From Theobroma cacao (taxonomy: Eukaryota; Streptophyta; Magnoliopsida; Malvales; Malvaceae): a stretch of DNA of 64,000 nt. The position numbers and the translations under genes were made by a program. Numbering within the stretch: the stretch's first letter is position 1; each line of letters begins with the position of its first letter. The notes under the pieces are model-generated. The model saw nothing but the letters and a program-made list of their open reading frames with translations, had not been told where the DNA came from and searched no databases. Positions 61,177 to 64,000 of the stretch are shown here, piece after piece. The stretch covers positions 13,704,324 to 13,768,323 of the forward strand of contig NC_030854.1 in assembly GCF_000208745.1 (NCBI RefSeq). Direction: 5' to 3'.

Positions 61177-62000
61177 ATGACTAAAGGGCCCTTCAAGGCA
61201 AAAGGTAACAAAATGCCAAATGTTCTAGACTTGGTGCACACAAATGTGTGTGGGCCAATGAACGTAGAAGCTAGAGGAGGTTATGAATATTTCATAACTT
61301 TTATTGATGACTACTCAAGGCATGGTTCTATGTATTTAATGCATAGAAAAAGTGAATCCTTTGAAAAGTTCAGAGAATTCAAAGTTGAAGTTGAAAAGCA
61401 ACTAGGCTAGCCATTAAAACAACTTCGATCAGATCGGGGATGTGAGTATTTATTAGATGAATTTCAGCAATATCTCACTGATAATGGGATAATTTCCAAT
61501 TTGTTAGTGTTGAGAACACCTCAACATAATGGTGTAGTTGAAAGAAGAAATAGGACTATTTTAGAAATGGTTAAATCAATGATGTCCTATGCTAACCTTC
61601 TAATCTCATTCTGGGGATATTGTATGCAAATTGCTGAGTACTTGCTCAATTTTGCTCTATCTAAGGCTGTGCCTAAGACACTAAGGGAGTTATGGACTGG
61701 GCATAAATCATCTATACGTCATTTGCGAGCTTAGGGATATCTTGCACATGTTTTAAAGCTTGAGTCCACAAAGATGGAACCAAAGACTGAGGTGTGCTTA
61801 TTTGTAGGATATCCAAAGGGAACAATAAGTTATTACTTCTATAGTCCTCAAGATAAGAAAGTTTTCGTTAGTGCGAATGCCACTTTCTTAAAGGAAGAGT
61901 TTGTGAGAAATCACAAACTTAGAAGTAAAATTGTCTTAGAAGAATTGTTTGATCCTTCAAATTTAAAAGTTAATTTTGAAGAAGTCATAACATAGTCTAA
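61177..62000 (+). pseudogene. Ty1/copia integrase
   Basis: One frame with stops near 61408 and 61732 has LDLVHTNVCGPMNVEARGG, FITFIDDYSRHGSMYLM, QLRSDRGCEYL, TPQHNGVVERRNRTILEMVK and the C-terminal CLFVGYPKGTISYYFYSPQD. In the catalytic triad the first Asp, normally in HTD(L/V)CGP, is Asn. The second Asp (SDRG) and the Glu (VERRN) are present. The order protease, integrase, reverse transcriptase identifies the element as Ty1/copia. Confidence 0.88.
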
Positions 62001-62026
62001 TTCAAAGGTTGAAATAGAAACACAAG

Positions 62027-62458
62027 TTGAACATCAAAATAGTGGTGCCTAGACATAGTGGGACGGTTGTGAGACAACTAAAGAGTTACATGGGTTTGGG
62101 AGAAAACATGATTACACTCTCAGATGAACATGAATTTGACCTTATTACATATAAAGAAGCTATTAACAATGTAGATGCTGAAGAATGGCATAAGGCAATG
62201 AAATCTGAGTTGGACTCCCTGGATTCCAATAAAGTCTAGACTCTAGTAGATTCACCTGAAGGGATAAAACCTATAGGGTGCAAATGGATTTATAAGAGAA
62301 AAAGAGGAAAGGATGGGAAGGTAAAGACCTTCAAAGCTGGACTAGTGGCCAAGGGTTTTACCCAAAAAAAAGATAGTGACTATGAGAAAACCTTTTTGTC
62401 GGTTACTATGCTTAAATCTATTAGAATCCTCTTATCCATAGCTACACATGTCACGACT
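62027..62458 (+). pseudogene. Ty1/copia reverse transcriptase, N-terminal part
   Basis: The frame has TYKEAINNVDAEEWHKAMKS, then a stop at 62237-62239, then GCKWIYKRKRGKDGKVKTFK, LVAKGFTQKKDSDYEKTFLS and MLKSIRILLSIATH. These are the first motifs of the copia reverse transcriptase. The family B LTR begins at 62459 in the middle of the next codons, so the catalytic -DD- box and RNase H are missing from this window. Confidence 0.88.
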
Positions 62459-63916
62459 TGGAACTCCCATCGAACTCTTGACAACCGCCGCGAAGTCTCG
62501 ATAGACATTCATTACCCGGAATGTCAATCGAAACCTCGAAAGGCCTAACATCAATTTTTCTCGCTTCTCCTATGAGTATTAGTCACTAAAATTATGTTTT
62601 GAGAGATTATAAACTATTTCCAAATCAAAACAATAGAAAAACAATTTTTTCTCACATGGGTATTTTGGTCATTTTTCCTCAAAAATTTCGAAATCCGCTA
62701 AAAATGTAGTATGCGAGTACAAAACACATAATTCATAATCAAAAATAAGTTTAAACATCTAAAACCTTCATTTAAAATGAAATTATGATTATTTGGATAT
62801 AAATAAAAAAATAAAAGAAATATTCAATAAAATATTCTATCTTCTTATAAAACAATATTTTTAGAGTTATACGTAAATAAATTTTTGTAGCAGCGTAAAA
62901 GCAAAATAAATTCATACATACTGTAATACAGTAAGCCAGAGTATTTAATTTAATTTATAATAACCAGTGGGCCCCTGAATAACTAAAAGTGAGGAAGACT
63001 GTGAACCTACAGTTTGGAGGATGCAAATCCAATGGTATCCTCGATGAAATCAGCTATCTACAGCCTATTCTAAGCTTGAAATGGGTGGAAAGGAAGGTGG
63101 TGAGATTATATAATCCCAGTGAGTAAACAAATACCATCTAAAATATCTAAAGCCGAGTAAATGGAGATAGATAAAATAGTTTAACATATTGTAATTCATC
63201 ACCTTTCAACTTGTTTCAACCAAATAAAATCAATTCATATAAATAGAGTAATCAACATGGCTTATGAATTTCTTAAAACTTTGGCTCATGCAAAAATTAT
63301 TCTCATACCCAGTTATCAGGGATACCTTGATTGAGGGCTATCCCAACCGAGTCCGCCAAGGCTGTTAAAAAGTTATGTACACATAAATCATGTTTTTATT
63401 TTGAAAACATAGCCGTTCCTTGGCGTTGGCTGAGTTCACCCTCACGTGGTGGTTTTGCATGGAGTGAAACTCTAAAGTTATACCTCAGGAGTTACCCTGC
63501 TTGCCTCTCCAACCGAGGTAAAATATAATGAGATTTCATGCCCCTCTAATAGGCTGGTCCACAGAAAACACGCCCACTGCAGCAAGTTAAACTCACCATA
63601 CAATAAAATTTGTAATAGCATGACATGGTAATTATTTTATTTTATTTTACAGCCTTTCAAGGCAAATCAACAATTTATACGTTTCCAACACATTTATCAA
63701 ATCAACCATTCATGCTAATATTGTCATAAGCCAATGAATTAGAATCATGAATTTACAACACATAAAAATAGTCTCAAATTACGCTATTTTCAAACCATCA
63801 TTCAATTTTAAAACAATTTTATGAAATCATTTCATTTAAACACATTTTGTTTATAAACCCTAAAAATTAATCATTTAATTCATTTTCCATAAAATTCACA
63901 AAATCGAATAAAACAT
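62459..63916 (-). mobile_element. Family B LTR no. 3, interrupted by another family B LTR
   Basis: It starts TGTCACGACTTGG, preceded by ACACA, and follows the 18486 copy in order for 1.46 kb, to a point equivalent to about 19945. There a new family B LTR starts. The 63331-63528 frame lies within this LTR and is not a gene. The remainder, and the matching TSD, lie beyond the window. Confidence 0.85.
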
Positions 63917-64000
63917 TGTCACGACCCGGAACCTCCCTCAGGCCAATGACAACCGTCGCGACGTCCCGATTTACACTCATTACTCGGAATGCCAATCGGA
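63917..64000 (-). mobile_element. Family B LTR no. 4, start only
   Basis: TGTCACGACCCGGAACC begins a fresh copy of the family B end, preceded by AACAT as the presumed target site. It continues off the window. Confidence 0.8.

Overview
This window reads as nuclear DNA of a flowering plant (eudicot). It is AT-rich and intron-bearing, has long 2-4 kb retrotransposon LTRs, Ty3/gypsy and Ty1/copia coding remnants with tRNA-Met type primer-binding sites, and one plant-type intron-exon gene. A Malvaceae source such as cacao or a relative is possible, but that is only an impression.

One intact host gene is visible: a 14-exon minus-strand gene (coding 31925 down to 23963, 758 codons plus stop) for LETM1, a mitochondrial inner-membrane cation/proton exchange protein. 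Every splice junction I placed is GT-AG and the frame is continuous. Nearly everything else is transposable-element sequence, most of it in layers.

Left arm (1-23134). An RRM-containing coding fragment on the minus strand has been cut twice. A Ty3/gypsy element, of which only the pol tail, polypurine tract and family C LTR remain (3579-15474), ends inside it. A separate 4 kb LTR-like element, E (15644-22684, TSD GTAAC), splits it again. The family C LTR holds a reverse solo LTR of its own family (5013-7101, TSD TAGAT) and a solo copia LTR (7124-14147, TSD ACCAT). The copia LTR in turn holds two oppositely oriented family A solo LTRs (7343-10041, TSD AAAGC; 10679-13357, TSD ATATT). Element E holds a family B solo LTR (18486-21452, TSD GTAAT).

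Middle (23135-34670). LETM1, its introns, and an AT-rich upstream region with a 450 bp direct duplication.

Right arm (34670-64000). A decayed element with a DUF1985-like fragment and arrays of a GTGTAAC motif is interrupted by a family B solo LTR (36498-39345, TSD GTAAT again) and a family A LTR (about 40736-43038). Next comes a copia element (LTR end and PBS near 48736, gag from 59758, pol to 62458). A family A gypsy element sits in its leader (48885-57864, TSD TTAAT) with an anomalous structure: a second copy of the upstream flank lies between its truncated pol and its 3' LTR. The copia pol is cut at 62459 by a family B LTR, which is itself entered by another family B LTR at 63917.

I found no convincing new biochemical system. 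The strongest unusual observations are the nest recoverable from TSDs, the RRM reading frame that resumes across a 7 kb insertion, the anomalous gypsy element at 48.5-57.9 kb, and arrays of a CpG/CHG-rich palindrome inside the family A LTRs.
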